From Mycobacterium bourgelatii (GTDB lineage: Bacteria; Actinomycetota; Actinomycetes; Mycobacteriales; Mycobacteriaceae), in NCBI RefSeq assembly GCF_010723575.1, contig NZ_BLKZ01000001.1:3410001-3474000 (forward strand): DNA of 64,000 nucleotides. The letters run 5' to 3'. Shown here piece by piece: positions 16,101 to 23,143 of this stretch. The notes below the pieces were generated by a model. The model was not told where the DNA came from. It saw only the letters and a list, made by a program, of their open reading frames with translations, and ran no database searches. The position numbers and the translations under genes were made by a program. How positions within the stretch are numbered: position 1 is the first letter of the stretch; every line of letters starts with the position of its first letter.

Positions 16101-17364
16101 CCAACGTCGCCACCTCGTAGCGCGCCAGCTGCCTGGCCACCATTCGCGCATCGATGAGCGAAACATTGTCGGCGACAGCGACTTTCACCGGTTCGGCCAG
16201 CGGCCGGTCCGCCTCGCTGCGCCACACCGTGCGGTCGGCGTCACAGCGCAGGGTGATGCCCTCCTCGGCATTGAGGGCGTTCTCCGGCGGCCCGACGAGC
16301 AGCCAGGTCACCCCGGCACGTGGCGCAATGACCGAGTCGACGAGCTTGTCGGTGACTGCGGAGTCCACCACGACCAGTACGTGGCGGTAGCTGTCGGTGG
16401 TGAACTCCGGGTCGGGATTGAAATTCATGGTGAAGTCGATGACCTTGTTGGGGTCGTCGGGATCGGCCTCGTCGCCGCCCAGGCTGGCCTGCAGGGTCGA
16501 CCAGTCGCGGTACATCATCCGGGCGCTGCCCAGCCGGTCCAGCTCGTACGGGTGCTGGGTGTGCGGCAGCCATTTCATCCACGACCATTCCGGCGCGTCG
16601 ACGTCGTCGGTGAGCACCACCATGGCCAGGTTGTCCGGACCGTGAGTCACCGCGGCCTGCAACAGCATTGACCGGACCATGCCCAGCGTGACGTCGCGGT
16701 CGCCTGTGAAGCCGATGACGGGAAAGCGGGCCGCGGTGACCACGACCGGCATGGACGACACCGTGGAGTGGTGGCGCAGGAAGCGCACGGTGGCCACCCA
16801 GCTCACCGGTTCCAAAAACTCCCCGGGCGGGGCTTCGGGGGCGACGATACGCGCCGCCAACTCGACGTCACCCAGGCCGTAGCGCAGCGCGGTGAAGCCG
16901 TCGCCGGTCGGCACCACCTCCCACATCCGCTCGCCGCCAATGCGACTGGGCAGCATCTGTGGGTCGGGGTAGGAGCTTTGCAGCCCGGCGTGCATGCTCA
17001 GACCCCGGTCGAACACCTTCTCCCGGATCATTCCGAGTCCGCGGGTGGCGGCCTTGCGGTCTTGCAGTACCTGGGCGCGTGAGGTGCCCGTCCCGCCGCG
17101 CTGCCCGAAGGCCATTCCGCCGACACCGCCGAGCATCATCAGCGGGAACAACACCATCAGCGGACTGAATCCGCGGCCGGAACGGATCATCAACGCGACC
17201 ATTCCAACCAGCAGCAGTACCAACAGGATGGGCAGGCCGATGGTGCGGATCCGCGAGGCGGGCTCGCCCTGCTCTATCTCTTTGGGCGGCGGAACTTCGA
17301 TCTCGTCGCGGATGATCCGGGGCGGCGGCACCGGGTTGGCCGGACGCAAGAAGCTGATCCGCAC
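13189..17364 (-). CDS. eccC: ESX motor ATPase EccC, single fused polypeptide
   Basis: 1391 residues, with two membrane helices near the N-terminus (about 43-90) and three FtsK/SpoIIIE-type ATPase domains. Walker A motifs are seen near residue 496 (GTTGSGKSEF), 865 (GGSGAGKSTVV) and 1169 (GEAKSGKSEL). The first domain has LLVDFKGGATF and the Walker B-like LFIVIDEWAEL. EccC binds the export signal of Esx and PE substrates and powers translocation. In ESX-1 it is split into EccCa and EccCb; here it is one protein as in ESX-2, -3 and -4. The GTG start overlaps the eccB stop (TAGTG), so translation is coupled. Confidence 0.95.
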   Translation of the reverse strand: MRISFLRPANPVPPPRIIRDEIEVPPPKEIEQGEPASRIRTIGLPILLVLLLVGMVALMIRSGRGFSPLMVLFPLMMLGGVGGMAFGQRGGTGTSRAQVLQDRKAATRGLGMIREKVFDRGLSMHAGLQSSYPDPQMLPSRIGGERMWEVVPTGDGFTALRYGLGDVELAARIVAPEAPPGEFLEPVSWVATVRFLRHHSTVSSMPVVVTAARFPVIGFTGDRDVTLGMVRSMLLQAAVTHGPDNLAMVVLTDDVDAPEWSWMKWLPHTQHPYELDRLGSARMMYRDWSTLQASLGGDEADPDDPNKVIDFTMNFNPDPEFTTDSYRHVLVVVDSAVTDKLVDSVIAPRAGVTWLLVGPPENALNAEEGITLRCDADRTVWRSEADRPLAEPVKVAVADNVSLIDARMVARQLARYEVATLANMGRQVKQAERGRDWQTLMRVRDPGTLEPLDLWSVINRYDDKRRLKIPIGFLQNGDRLELDIKQAAEGGTGPHGQLLGTTGSGKSEFLRNLVINGCVTHSPDVLNWLLVDFKGGATFNGLDQLPHVSAVITNMEQEAHLVARMKEMINGEIDRRYRIFREAKELNPRYDVKDLRDYEKLRERGVDLPPLPSLFIVIDEWAELLQMHPDYGELFRRIGRVGRSVALHLLYASQNLDNSGRTSGLETNIGYKIGLKTQTASESRALLDGSDAAYRLSGDPGHGVLRPTGGELIGFYAGWTGAAYFPPVVPTAGSNGHRGRSATDPNLVEPRPFTAAAQPLPDSGASEPQTVEPERTEEEIESAPTVFTTVIERLKSAHFPPPYRMWLPPLEVTTLDAVAPGLRDWQAATNETIANLVVPFGLFDNPLKHEQPVWYLDAEKNVLILGGSGAGKSTVVKNLVCSLALANTPEQVQMYIVDYAGGGLSPLADLPHVGAVVTRSDPDAINRILMQMGTLLTARERLFRENRITIDEYRQARTDPDCPFLQQDPYGDVFVIIDGWDAAVAQDQVLQFRGGEVEALLVGARNYGLHFVLTTARVVEMRGIEPNMNTVIELHNETELSRVGSQLAKQRRKAPGHAITTGSEFQGLVALPRIDSIADASTVPAGMTALVDMVAERFAARGAERLRTLPTSLTRDQLGELVAAADEAAAADPRQSQLADKRRLRIALGVREDTLGPAYAEMYREPHLLILGEAKSGKSELIGTICDSISRRFATKDDAVIVLIDPRRRHLGRVDMKNVFAHIHREEQIHPTNEALYAELDLASRNVPADLDAETRAARAWWSGPEIFFVVDDYHMIVDPRAIEKPAMHAMAPWLQNEPLARGFHFVIARGSEELYLAGNRDPLIKRMLQDRVPTVLLSADKFDGQIGDTKFERFPFPGRARYIEASLGRKNRIQAAWSGVRESRDTDFED

Positions 17365-18950
17365 TACTTCATCTCCTTGTCGTCGAAGCCGGCCACCACG
17401 GGATCGGCGGGCACGCCGTCGTGACGGATCCGCGCATCGCGTTGGGACAACGTTGGTCCGCGGGCGAACAGCGAAATCGCCACCCAGGGTGCGGGTACCG
17501 GGTGACGCAGATTGAGCGCGGACAGCGTCAGGTCGCCGCTCTTGGAATCGGTGGTGTCCAACCCGAACCGCACACCGTTGTCGGAGATCCAGAAGTAACT
17601 CTCGCGGTTCTTCGAATCTGTTGCGGCCCCGGTGATCTGAACGAACCTACCTCCATTGGGCGGCATGAACACCCGGTCGGCGGTCATGCCCTTCGAGGTG
17701 GCCGCCGACACCAGCGGGGTCAAGGCCCCGGTCTGCCTGTCGGTCAACGGCAATGTGCGGCCGACCATGACCTCGGTGCGCGCGGTTGGCTCGTCGCCGA
17801 AATGCGACCAGGACCAACAGGTCACCGGCTCGTGCGCGGCCGACACCAATTGCACCTGCGCCGCCGGATAGTAGGACACCTCGAGCTGGCGCGACTTGGG
17901 CAGCGACGCCAGTTCGTCGGGCCCGATCTCGATCGGCGTGGTGCTGGCCTGGGTGTTCGCGGCCCGGATCATCGTCGCGGCGACCAGGCCGACCTCTTGG
18001 ACGCCATCGGTGAGCGCGACGTAGTACTTTGTACCGCCGGACAATTCGCGCAGATTAAGGACGGTGCCGACGCGCACGGGCTTGTTGAGTTCGAACGTCG
18101 GCGGGGCGCCGACATCGGCGATCGGCGGCGCCACCAGAGGCGGCTCGGCCGGGATCGCGTTGAACAACCCTTGGGAGATCGGCAGAATCAGGTCCGTGGC
18201 GCGCAGTCCGAGGGCATCCTCGACCACGGCATTGGTGATGTCGACCGTCGAGCGGACCACTTCCCCGTCGGGACGCGCATAGATCAGCCAGGTTCGTTTG
18301 TCGTAGCTGACCAGCCGGGCCTGGTTGGCCGAAAGCTTGGTGATGTCACCGCTTCTGGTGAGCGGCCCGCCGATCACGGTGGTCGTCACCGGCGACGTCG
18401 CTGTCGTCGGCAGCCCGGACACCGGGTCCAGTGGGACGGCCGCGCCGGTCATCGTGGTGTCGCAAACGGTCCAGATCGATGACGGGTCGGCGCTGTCCCT
18501 GATGTCGGTGGGCGCCCCCACGATGCCCACCAGCGAGCCGTGCGGGTACTTCGCGATTTCGGCCGAGCTGGCGCGAACCGGCTTCTCCGGGGCGCCGAGG
18601 ATGAGGCGCGCCGAGGTGAGGTTGGTGACCGGATCGAGCCGATCACCGATGCGCACGTACATCGCGCCGGTGTCGCGGTCGATCGCGATATTGGCGTTGC
18701 TGACCAGGCCACCCGGTGAGAACAGACCCCAGACGATGGTGCCGACGGCCAGGATCACCGCGATCAGCACCCCCAGGATCAGCGGCGCCGCCTGGGCCCG
18801 CTGCGGGTCGTCGATCATCCGGGTGTCCCGACGGACCAGCGCGTGCGCCATCCGTCGGTACAAGAACCGCAGGCCGCTGATTTGATACTTCGCGGTCATC
18901 CGGAAGCCGCGGCGGCGGCGCCGGTGTTCAGGTCCCGCTAGCTCAGCCAA
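17364..18950 (-). CDS. eccB: ESX membrane component EccB
   Basis: 528 residues. A short basic cytoplasmic N-terminus leads to one membrane helix at about 55-77 (APLILGVLIAVILAVGTIVW) and a large periplasmic region. Family landmarks are RRDTRMIDDP before the helix, NLTSARLILG, GSLVGIVGAP, TCWSW and GPTLSQRDARIRHDGVPAD near the end. EccB forms the periplasmic part of the ESX complex. The ATG at 18950 overlaps eccA by 8 bp and keeps the RRGF-TxxQ-SG-RF pattern seen in EccB3; an internal ATG at 18899 would give 511 residues and is a possible alternative. Confidence 0.93.
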   Translation of the reverse strand: MAELAGPEHRRRRRGFRMTAKYQISGLRFLYRRMAHALVRRDTRMIDDPQRAQAAPLILGVLIAVILAVGTIVWGLFSPGGLVSNANIAIDRDTGAMYVRIGDRLDPVTNLTSARLILGAPEKPVRASSAEIAKYPHGSLVGIVGAPTDIRDSADPSSIWTVCDTTMTGAAVPLDPVSGLPTTATSPVTTTVIGGPLTRSGDITKLSANQARLVSYDKRTWLIYARPDGEVVRSTVDITNAVVEDALGLRATDLILPISQGLFNAIPAEPPLVAPPIADVGAPPTFELNKPVRVGTVLNLRELSGGTKYYVALTDGVQEVGLVAATMIRAANTQASTTPIEIGPDELASLPKSRQLEVSYYPAAQVQLVSAAHEPVTCWSWSHFGDEPTARTEVMVGRTLPLTDRQTGALTPLVSAATSKGMTADRVFMPPNGGRFVQITGAATDSKNRESYFWISDNGVRFGLDTTDSKSGDLTLSALNLRHPVPAPWVAISLFARGPTLSQRDARIRHDGVPADPVVAGFDDKEMK

Positions 18951-20817
18951 AACCGACTCCCCCGTCCAGATCGCTCAGCGGAAGCGGAATCCGCAGCGTC
19001 ATACAGGCTTCCCGGAAAGCTTCGTCGACATCGCCGGCTTCCAGGGTGACCAGGGCCTCTTTGGTCGGCGGCGTCGCGGAACTGTTGAGCCGAAAGTCGC
19101 GGTATTCAGCGGCCTTCTCGGTGATGGTGCGGACGAACCGTGCGTTTCCCGCCTTGTCCAGAGCCGGGACGTCCCGCGGCCGTCCGTCGGCGTCCACCTC
19201 GGCGATCAAGGTATCGGCCAAGGCCGAAAGGCGCTCCAGCAGCAGATCCTGGGCGGGTGCGGAGTAGAGCGAGTCCTCTTCAGCCGCAATCAGATCGGCG
19301 ATCTTGACCAGTTCCTGGGCAGTGTAGGACTCAAACCTGATCCGGGTGGTGAAGCGGCCCGCCAGACCTTCGTTCATGGACAGGAACCGGTCGATGTCCG
19401 GCTCGTACCCGGCGATGACCACCGCAAGTTTCTTGTTCGGGTCCGAGGTCTTGCGCTCGTTCTCCAGTCGGGCGAGCAGTGTGTTGATCGCCTCTTCGCC
19501 GTAGGCGTCCCCGTCGGAATAGCCGCGGGAGTACAGCGAATAGGCCTCGTCGATGAACAGCAACCCGCCGAGCGCCTTGTCGAGCACGGCGTTGGTTTTC
19601 TGCGCGGTCTTGCCCAGGTATTCGTCGACGAACTGCGGCCGCGAGGCTTCGACGACGTCGGGGCGCGCTATCAGCCCGAGGCCGAAGAACAACTGCGCCA
19701 ACACCCTTGCCATCGTCGTCTTCCCGGTGCCCGGGGGTCCGACGAAGACATACGACAGCGCCAACTCCTTCTTGCTGCCCACACCCATCTCGGCGCGCTT
19801 TTGGTCCATGGCCACTTTGGCTTCCAGGCGCCGGATTTGGTTCTTGACGCCCTCCATGCCGATTTGCTTGTTCAGCAGCGCCATTGCCTCTTGGCGCACG
19901 GCGTCCCTGGTGCGGTCGCGTTGTGCGGATTCCAGCGCGGCGGCACTCTGGCCCGACTCGGGATCCCAGATGTCGGCGCGGGTAGCCAACGACTCGGCGG
20001 TGACAATCTCGACCATCTTGTCCGGGTCGTTGATCGCGGCGTCGACGTCCCGGGAGGCGATCCACGCTTTCAGCTCCCGGAAAGCCGTCATGGCCTCGTC
20101 CCGCTTGCCTTGGGCGCGCAGCGCGTAACCACGAGCAAGGCGGAGCTTGGCGTGCAGATCGGTTGGCAGGCCTTGGGATTCCAGGCCACCTTCGGCAAAA
20201 CGCTGTGCCTCCAACGGGTTTCCGGTGCCGATCAGCGCCCAGACCTTCCAGACCAGCAGGCCGGCGTTGAGGAATTTCACCAGGTCCGGCCGGTCGGAGC
20301 GCCACTGCTGCGAGTTCTCGAAACTCAGCACGTCCGGCCAGCGGCGCGCCAGGCCGAGCAGGCCCAGGCGCACATAGTCGAGCATGTCCAGTTCGAAGGC
20401 CGTCGACGTGGAGCGGCGCAGCTGGCGCTCGACGACGTCGTTGGCGGCGGCCAGTTGCGGCGGATCGCTTTCGGCGAGCGCTACGGCGTAGGCGATCGCC
20501 AGATCCGAATCACCGTTCAGCGGTAGCCGCAGCCCGATGGTGCCCAGGGTCAGGGTGATCTGGACGCCGAGCTGGTCTGGCCGCATCTGGGCGTGCCGCA
20601 AGGCCGCCCCGAAATTGCCCCGGTTGCGGTAGGCGCCCTCGGTGACCTCGACGTTCTGCTCGCCGGCGGCCATCCGACCCAGCCAGGCGTCGCACATGGT
20701 GGGATCACCGTCGGTCGCGTGCGCGAAGGCCGCCCGGGCCTGCGGCATCTCCCGGTTGCGCAGGTGCCGCAGCCCAATGGTGAACACATCGAGCGGCCGG
20801 GCAACACCTGTGGACAT
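18943..20817 (-). CDS. eccA: ESX cytosolic AAA+ ATPase EccA
   Basis: 624 residues. The first ~300 form a TPR-like helical domain; the CbxX/CfqX-type AAA+ domain follows with Walker A at 360-368 (GPPGTGKTT) and Walker B LLFIDEA near 419-425. EccA proteins act in the cytosol, probably releasing EspG from PE-PPE cargo. It is the first structural gene here, as in ESX-1 and ESX-3, whereas in M. tuberculosis ESX-2 eccA2 is the last gene. It overlaps eccB by 8 bp. Confidence 0.95.
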   Translation of the reverse strand: MSTGVARPLDVFTIGLRHLRNREMPQARAAFAHATDGDPTMCDAWLGRMAAGEQNVEVTEGAYRNRGNFGAALRHAQMRPDQLGVQITLTLGTIGLRLPLNGDSDLAIAYAVALAESDPPQLAAANDVVERQLRRSTSTAFELDMLDYVRLGLLGLARRWPDVLSFENSQQWRSDRPDLVKFLNAGLLVWKVWALIGTGNPLEAQRFAEGGLESQGLPTDLHAKLRLARGYALRAQGKRDEAMTAFRELKAWIASRDVDAAINDPDKMVEIVTAESLATRADIWDPESGQSAAALESAQRDRTRDAVRQEAMALLNKQIGMEGVKNQIRRLEAKVAMDQKRAEMGVGSKKELALSYVFVGPPGTGKTTMARVLAQLFFGLGLIARPDVVEASRPQFVDEYLGKTAQKTNAVLDKALGGLLFIDEAYSLYSRGYSDGDAYGEEAINTLLARLENERKTSDPNKKLAVVIAGYEPDIDRFLSMNEGLAGRFTTRIRFESYTAQELVKIADLIAAEEDSLYSAPAQDLLLERLSALADTLIAEVDADGRPRDVPALDKAGNARFVRTITEKAAEYRDFRLNSSATPPTKEALVTLEAGDVDEAFREACMTLRIPLPLSDLDGGVGFG

Positions 20818-20953
20818 ACTCCCCCAATCCTTGCTGCGAACCGGGATCGTGCGCGCACGGCGGGCGCAGCTATGGTGCGATCCTAGCTGGCCGTGGGGTT
20901 GCCTCGGGCCGCTTCGCTCACCCTTGGAGGGGCCCAGAGGGTGCCGGGGGCCG

Positions 20954-21331
20954 TTAGCGCCTGGCGATCTTCTTCACGATGTTTACCGCGTCGCGAAGGG
21001 CATCCTCGGTGGCGGTCAGCGGCGCAAGCACGGACTCAACCAGGCCGACAATGCGTTCCACGCGGTGCACGGTCGCCTCCATCCGGTCGACGACGGCGTC
21101 CATCCGCGGTGCCAGCGCGTCGATCTTGGTGATGGTGTCGTTGAACCGAACCATGGTCTCGTCGAGGTTCTCGATCGAAACGTTCATGCCCTCGAGCGTG
21201 GTGCTGAGACCCTCGAGCAGCGCCTCCACCTGCTCGACGCGGACGTCGACATTGAGCGCGGCCTGGGTCAGCGTCTTGATGCGTTCCCGTCCGGTGCGCG
21301 GACGTGGCGAGCCCCCGGAATTGTCAGTCAC
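20954..21331 (-). CDS. coiled-coil hypothetical protein upstream of eccA
   Basis: 125 residues. After a basic, Pro/Gly-rich start (GGSPRPRTGRERIK) nearly the whole chain shows heptad spacing of hydrophobic residues (VEQVEALLEGLSTTLEGMNV, then VVDRMEATVHRVERIVGLVE), indicating a long coiled coil. It has no membrane helix or known catalytic motif. Its stop is 136 bp before eccA on the same strand, so it may be co-transcribed with the ESX operon or be an unrelated housekeeping coiled-coil protein. Confidence 0.6.
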   Translation of the reverse strand: MTDNSGGSPRPRTGRERIKTLTQAALNVDVRVEQVEALLEGLSTTLEGMNVSIENLDETMVRFNDTITKIDALAPRMDAVVDRMEATVHRVERIVGLVESVLAPLTATEDALRDAVNIVKKIARR

Positions 21332-21503
21332 GCTGCCCAGTATGCGACGGCGGGGCTGTCGGGACCACGAGACATTTGAGACCTGGCGTGATGAGCGACA
21401 CCTTTGCCAGCAACCCCTCGGTGCTCGCGCTTCCCGCGACGTGCAGGTATTTTCAATCGGATACGCATCTGAACCCGCACAATGAATTTATCCTTGGTAC
21501 AGC

Positions 21504-21521
21504 TGTATCTTTAGTTGTATC
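21504..21521. promoter_or_regulatory. TGTATC direct repeat, candidate TetR operator
   Basis: TGTATC occurs at 21504-21509 and again at 21516-21521, 12 bp apart, directly before the TetR start at 21552, in the 220-bp divergent gap between the coiled-coil gene and the TetR gene. The first copy sits in the near-palindrome GTACAGCTGTAT. TetR proteins usually bind adjacent to their own gene, so this is the best visible operator candidate. Confidence 0.3.
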
Positions 21522-21551
21522 AGCAAGGCTGACGCACGTAGGGGCATATTG

Positions 21552-22169
21552 GTGAGTGCAAATACATTCACGATCTATCGAACGCTGGATGCGCGTCAGC
21601 TGGGGGTGCGCAAGCGGCTGCTCGGCGCCGCCAGGGAACTGATTCGCGAGAACGGCCACGAGTCGGTGGCCATGGAGTCGATCGCGACGGCAGCCGGTGT
21701 GTCGAGGGCGACCGCGTATCGGTATTTCGCGTCCAAGGAACATGTGGTGTGCGAGGCGGCGCTGGACTGGGGCCAGGAAGTCGCCGCGCGCATCCCGGAC
21801 GTCATCGCCGCCGCCGCGTCAGACCCGGTCGCCGCAATGGACGGAGCCATCGAGCAGATTGTGCGGGAGGCCGCGACGGACCTGGCCATGGTTCGAGCCA
21901 CGATGGCCTCGGTGTTGGCGCTGGGGCCGGTCGCAGACCAGTTCCGCCTGGGCGTGCGGGAGATGTTTTTGGACCTGTTGGGTGGCGCCATGGGCGGGTG
22001 GCGCGAGGTGCCGGAATCGTTGACGCTCGATCCGGCATTGACCGTGCTTGGACGGGTCTTTCTCGCCGACATGGCGTTGCTCGGCGTCGGCGACATCACG
22101 GTCGACCAATGCATCGAGGAGCTCAGGCTAGCCGCGCAGCGCCTGTTGATCGGCCCAGCCAGCTCCTAG
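21552..22169 (+). CDS. TetR-family transcriptional regulator
   Basis: About 205 residues from GTG at 21552; a TTG one codon earlier is an alternative. The N-terminal DNA-binding domain is clear: GAARELIRENGHESVAMESI, then AGVSRATAYRYFASKEHVV. The C-terminal ligand-binding domain is helical and unremarkable. The gene diverges from the coiled-coil gene and the ESX operon, so it may control them, or a gene outside the pathway; the sequence shows no ligand clue. It converges on the EspJ-like gene ending at 22205. Confidence 0.85.
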   Translation: MSANTFTIYRTLDARQLGVRKRLLGAARELIRENGHESVAMESIATAAGVSRATAYRYFASKEHVVCEAALDWGQEVAARIPDVIAAAASDPVAAMDGAIEQIVREAATDLAMVRATMASVLALGPVADQFRLGVREMFLDLLGGAMGGWREVPESLTLDPALTVLGRVFLADMALLGVGDITVDQCIEELRLAAQRLLIGPASS

Positions 22170-22204
22170 TTGCAAGCTGCTCACCTGCCGGGTTTTCCAC
22201 CGGG

Positions 22205-23143
22205 TCAGGCTTTGGCGGTGCCGAAAGGTGGTTCCTCGGCTTCGATTTCGGGGTTGGCCCCGAAATTCTGCTCAGTCCCTTGCGGCGGCTCGTAAATCTT
22301 GCCCTCCGGAAAGATTCGCGGATCGCGCTTGACCGATGCGCCCTCACCGGTTCCTCGATGCGGCGCCATCGGCAGGAGCGGCATCATCGGCATTCCGCCG
22401 CGGCCGGCGCTCGCGGCAGCCGCCGATGCGGCTGAGGCGGGCGGTATCGAACTGGGTGTCAGCGCACTGGACGTCGTCATCGGGATGACCGCTTCGTCCA
22501 GACCGGCGGGCATGGTGGCGCCCAAGCCAGCGGCCGCTCCCCCGCCTGCCCCGGCGCCGTCCAGGCCCGCCGCAGCGGCGTCGATTGCAGGTTCAACGGC
22601 GTGTGCACCCGTTTCTCCGGCCTTGGAAAGCAGCTGGCTCACCTGCTGGAAACCCTGGCCGGCCAGCTGCCCGAACTGCTGGCTGACCTGCCCGAATTGT
22701 TGGCCGAGTTGTTGGCCGACCTGCCCGCCGGTTTGGGCGGCGGTTTGCAGCATCTGTTGGAGCATTTGCTCGGGCTTCTCAGCCATCTCCTTGGTTTTTT
22801 CCGTGGCCTGCTGCTCAAGCGACTGCGGATCGCCGGTCTGCTCGGCGACGCGGGCCCGCCCCGCGTTGAGCTGATCCTGACCCTCGATGTTGCTCAGGCC
22901 GGTTTGGGTGTGCTCGTTGGTCTCAAGCGCCTGGTTGGTGATCTGCGGCGGCATCAAGCCCAACTCGCTCTGCAGCGCGCCGGTGCCCGTCGAAATGGTG
23001 AATCCGAGCGGACTGTTGCCGATCACGTTCGAGTACGAAAACGTCGCGTCCCGCGCCAGATTCCCGGCGGCGAGGCCGTTCTGCGCCATGCGATTGGAGA
23101 GATCCCGAAATTGGGGGATGTCGAATCCCATCGGCTGGTTCAT
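22205..23143 (-). CDS. Gln/Ala-rich ESX-associated protein, EspJ-like
   Basis: 312 residues from ATG at 23143, overlapping the upstream stop (TGATG), so translation is coupled. The N-terminal ~100 residues are helical (MNQPMGFDIPQFRDLSNRMA onward). The centre is very rich in Gln (GGQVGQQLGQQFGQVSQQFG) and the rest is Ala/Gly/Pro-rich, ending in an acidic tail. Similar low-complexity secreted substrates (EspJ, EspB, EspK) accompany ESX-1, and Rv3897c-Rv3898c-type genes accompany ESX-2. It is probably a secreted substrate or accessory protein of this ESX; identity to a named Esp cannot be shown. Confidence 0.6.
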   Translation of the reverse strand: MNQPMGFDIPQFRDLSNRMAQNGLAAGNLARDATFSYSNVIGNSPLGFTISTGTGALQSELGLMPPQITNQALETNEHTQTGLSNIEGQDQLNAGRARVAEQTGDPQSLEQQATEKTKEMAEKPEQMLQQMLQTAAQTGGQVGQQLGQQFGQVSQQFGQLAGQGFQQVSQLLSKAGETGAHAVEPAIDAAAAGLDGAGAGGGAAAGLGATMPAGLDEAVIPMTTSSALTPSSIPPASAASAAAASAGRGGMPMMPLLPMAPHRGTGEGASVKRDPRIFPEGKIYEPPQGTEQNFGANPEIEAEEPPFGTAKA

